This document shows positions 63,086 through 64,000 of a DNA stretch of 64,000 nucleotides, one piece after another. Under the pieces are notes generated by a model. It made no database searches and was not told where the DNA came from. It was given only the letters and a program-made list of their open reading frames with translations. Each line of letters starts with the position of its first letter. Position 1 is the stretch's first letter. Location: positions 1,364,001 to 1,428,000 of the forward strand of contig NZ_JACHDO010000001.1 in NCBI RefSeq assembly GCF_014201115.1, written 5' to 3'. The translations under genes and the position numbers were made by a program. The stretch comes from Nocardiopsis metallicus (GTDB taxonomy: Bacteria; Actinomycetota; Actinomycetes; Streptosporangiales; Streptosporangiaceae).

Positions 63086-63829
63086 ATGTCCACCACCTCC
63101 GGGCTCCACGTCCCCGGCTACGTCCGCGACCACAGCACCCACCCGCCGCTGGACTACCCCGGGTACAGGAGCACCGCGCTGCGCCACCCCAAGCGCCCGC
63201 TCACCCTCCTGCCGCACATGCTCACCGAGATCACCTCACCCGTACTGGGACAGGACCGCCTCGGCCCCGACGACCACGACCTCACCCGCCAGCACGAGGG
63301 CGAACCCCAGGGCCAGCGCATCCTCGTGCACGGCCAGGTCCGCGACAGCGACGGCCGCCCGGTCCCGCACAGCCTGGTGGAGGTCTGGCAGGCCAACGCC
63401 GCCGGCCGCTACCGCCATACCGGCGACAACTGGCCCGCCCCGCTGGACCCCAACTTCACCGGGGTCGGACGGGTCCTCACCGATGACCGGGGGCGCTACC
63501 GGTTCGTCACCGTCCGGCCGGGCGCCTACCCCTGGAAGAACCACCAGAACGCCTGGCGCCCCGCCCACATCCACTTCTCGTTGTTCGGGCGGGCCTTCAC
63601 CCAGCGCCTGGTCACCCAGATGTACTTCCCCGACGACCCGTTGTTCTTCCAGGACCCCATGTGGCAGTCGGTCCCCGACGACAGGGCCCGCGAACGCATG
63701 CTGGCCCGCTTCGACTACGAGTCCACCGAACCCGAGTGGGCCCTGGCCTACAAGTGGGACATCGTGTTGCGCGGACGCGAACAGACCCCGTTCGAGTCCG
63801 AGGAAGAGGTCCTGGAGGAGGACGAGTGA
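63086..63829 (+). CDS. pcaH: Protocatechuate 3,4-dioxygenase beta subunit
   Basis: A 247-residue intradiol dioxygenase. The N-terminal PcaH domain (YPGYRSTALRHPKRPLTLLPHMLTEITSPVLG) and LVEVWQANAAGRYRH are visible. The Fe(III) ligands fit PGAYPWKNHQNAWRPAHIHFSLFG (Tyr, His, His), with a further Tyr. It cleaves protocatechuate between its hydroxyls to beta-carboxymuconate. AAAGGAAG precedes the ATG, and the stop overlaps the pcaG GTG. Confidence 0.94.
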   Translation: MSTTSGLHVPGYVRDHSTHPPLDYPGYRSTALRHPKRPLTLLPHMLTEITSPVLGQDRLGPDDHDLTRQHEGEPQGQRILVHGQVRDSDGRPVPHSLVEVWQANAAGRYRHTGDNWPAPLDPNFTGVGRVLTDDRGRYRFVTVRPGAYPWKNHQNAWRPAHIHFSLFGRAFTQRLVTQMYFPDDPLFFQDPMWQSVPDDRARERMLARFDYESTEPEWALAYKWDIVLRGREQTPFESEEEVLEEDE

Positions 63830-64000
63830 GCGCTCACGGCAACCAGACCGCGGTCCCCACCACCCCGTCCCAGACGGTGGGCCCCTACCTGCACATCGGC
63901 CTGCCCTGGCCGGACGGCCCCTTCGCCGTCGCCGAGGACACACCCGGCGCGCTCTGGCTGCGCGGCACCGTCTACGACGGCGCGGGCGCCCCCGTCACCG
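63826..64000 (+). CDS. pcaG: Protocatechuate 3,4-dioxygenase alpha subunit, N-terminal part
   Basis: The first 58 codons are visible before the window ends. TTPSQTVGPYLHIGLPWPDGPF is the standard N-terminus of the alpha subunit, followed by the start of the beta-sandwich (LWLRGTVYDGAGAPV). The GTG overlaps the pcaH stop, giving tight coupling of the two subunits. Confidence 0.92.
   Translation, partial: MSAHGNQTAVPTTPSQTVGPYLHIGLPWPDGPFAVAEDTPGALWLRGTVYDGAGAPVT

Overview
The window is about 72% G+C. Its codon use, GTG/TTG starts, abundant TetR/ECF regulators and family content (CGNR zinc fingers, PF04672 methyltransferase, DUF2207, Dyp/Sco/PCuAC copper genes) point to a filamentous actinomycete. 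My best guess is Nocardiopsis or a close relative; this rests on gene content and style, not on a marker gene. No rRNA, tRNA, CRISPR array or intact transposase was found.

Layout. 1-8.6 kb: a polyamine catabolism block (amidase, agmatine deiminase, permease, FAD amine oxidase, TetR regulator, aminobutyraldehyde-type dehydrogenase). Two copies of one inverted-repeat operator tie the two ends together. The chain would run agmatine -> N-carbamoylputrescine -> putrescine -> 4-aminobutanal -> GABA. 8.9-13.8 kb: a tightly packed HAD phosphatase / GH65 phosphorylase / CBS / alcohol dehydrogenase operon. 14.4-16.8 kb: an ECF sigma factor, its anti-sigma factor and a repeat lipoprotein, with a matching box before sigma factor and lipoprotein.

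17.8-27.3 kb is the most interesting region. A coupled operon on the minus strand encodes a GTP cyclohydrolase II-like enzyme, a CDP-alcohol phosphatidyltransferase, a BchC-like MDR enzyme, a PTPS/QueD-fold protein that has lost its catalytic residues, a GT4 glycosyltransferase, a SAM methyltransferase and an LPG-synthase/flippase-like membrane protein. A creatininase-family hydrolase converges on the last gene, overlapping it by 156 bp. The GCH II-like enzyme carries Gln at the position of E. coli Tyr105, the site reported to separate ordinary GCH II from formamidopyrimidine-releasing enzymes in Streptomyces; archaeal formamidopyrimidine deformylases belong to the creatininase family. Together these suggest an uncharacterised GTP-derived (pyrimidine or pterin-like) glycolipid or exported metabolite. 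An MFS pump and a PF04672 methyltransferase interrupt the operon.

27.4-32.6 kb holds cell-envelope and hypothetical genes. 32.7-38.3 kb is an extracytoplasmic copper / Dyp peroxidase cluster (sigma factor, Sco, DyP, PCuAC, PepSY protein). 39.6-40.9 kb is non-coding and contains nested inverted repeats, including a 281-bp MITE-like insert at the dyad of a palindrome; an uninterrupted 60-bp perfect-palindrome relative lies at 58.85 kb. 41-53.7 kb: a UvrA-like ABC protein with a divergent WYL regulator, WD40 protein, type II thioesterase, a self-sufficient CYP102-type P450-reductase with its own TetR and paired operators, a GH13 amylase and a GNAT. 53.9-58.5 kb: small oxidoreductases, three regulators and a decayed aldo/keto reductase. 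59-64 kb: the lower beta-ketoadipate pathway (IclR, pcaI, pcaJ, pcaF, pcaH, start of pcaG), cut by the window edge.

All homology statements come from reading motifs by eye; no database search or alignment program was run.
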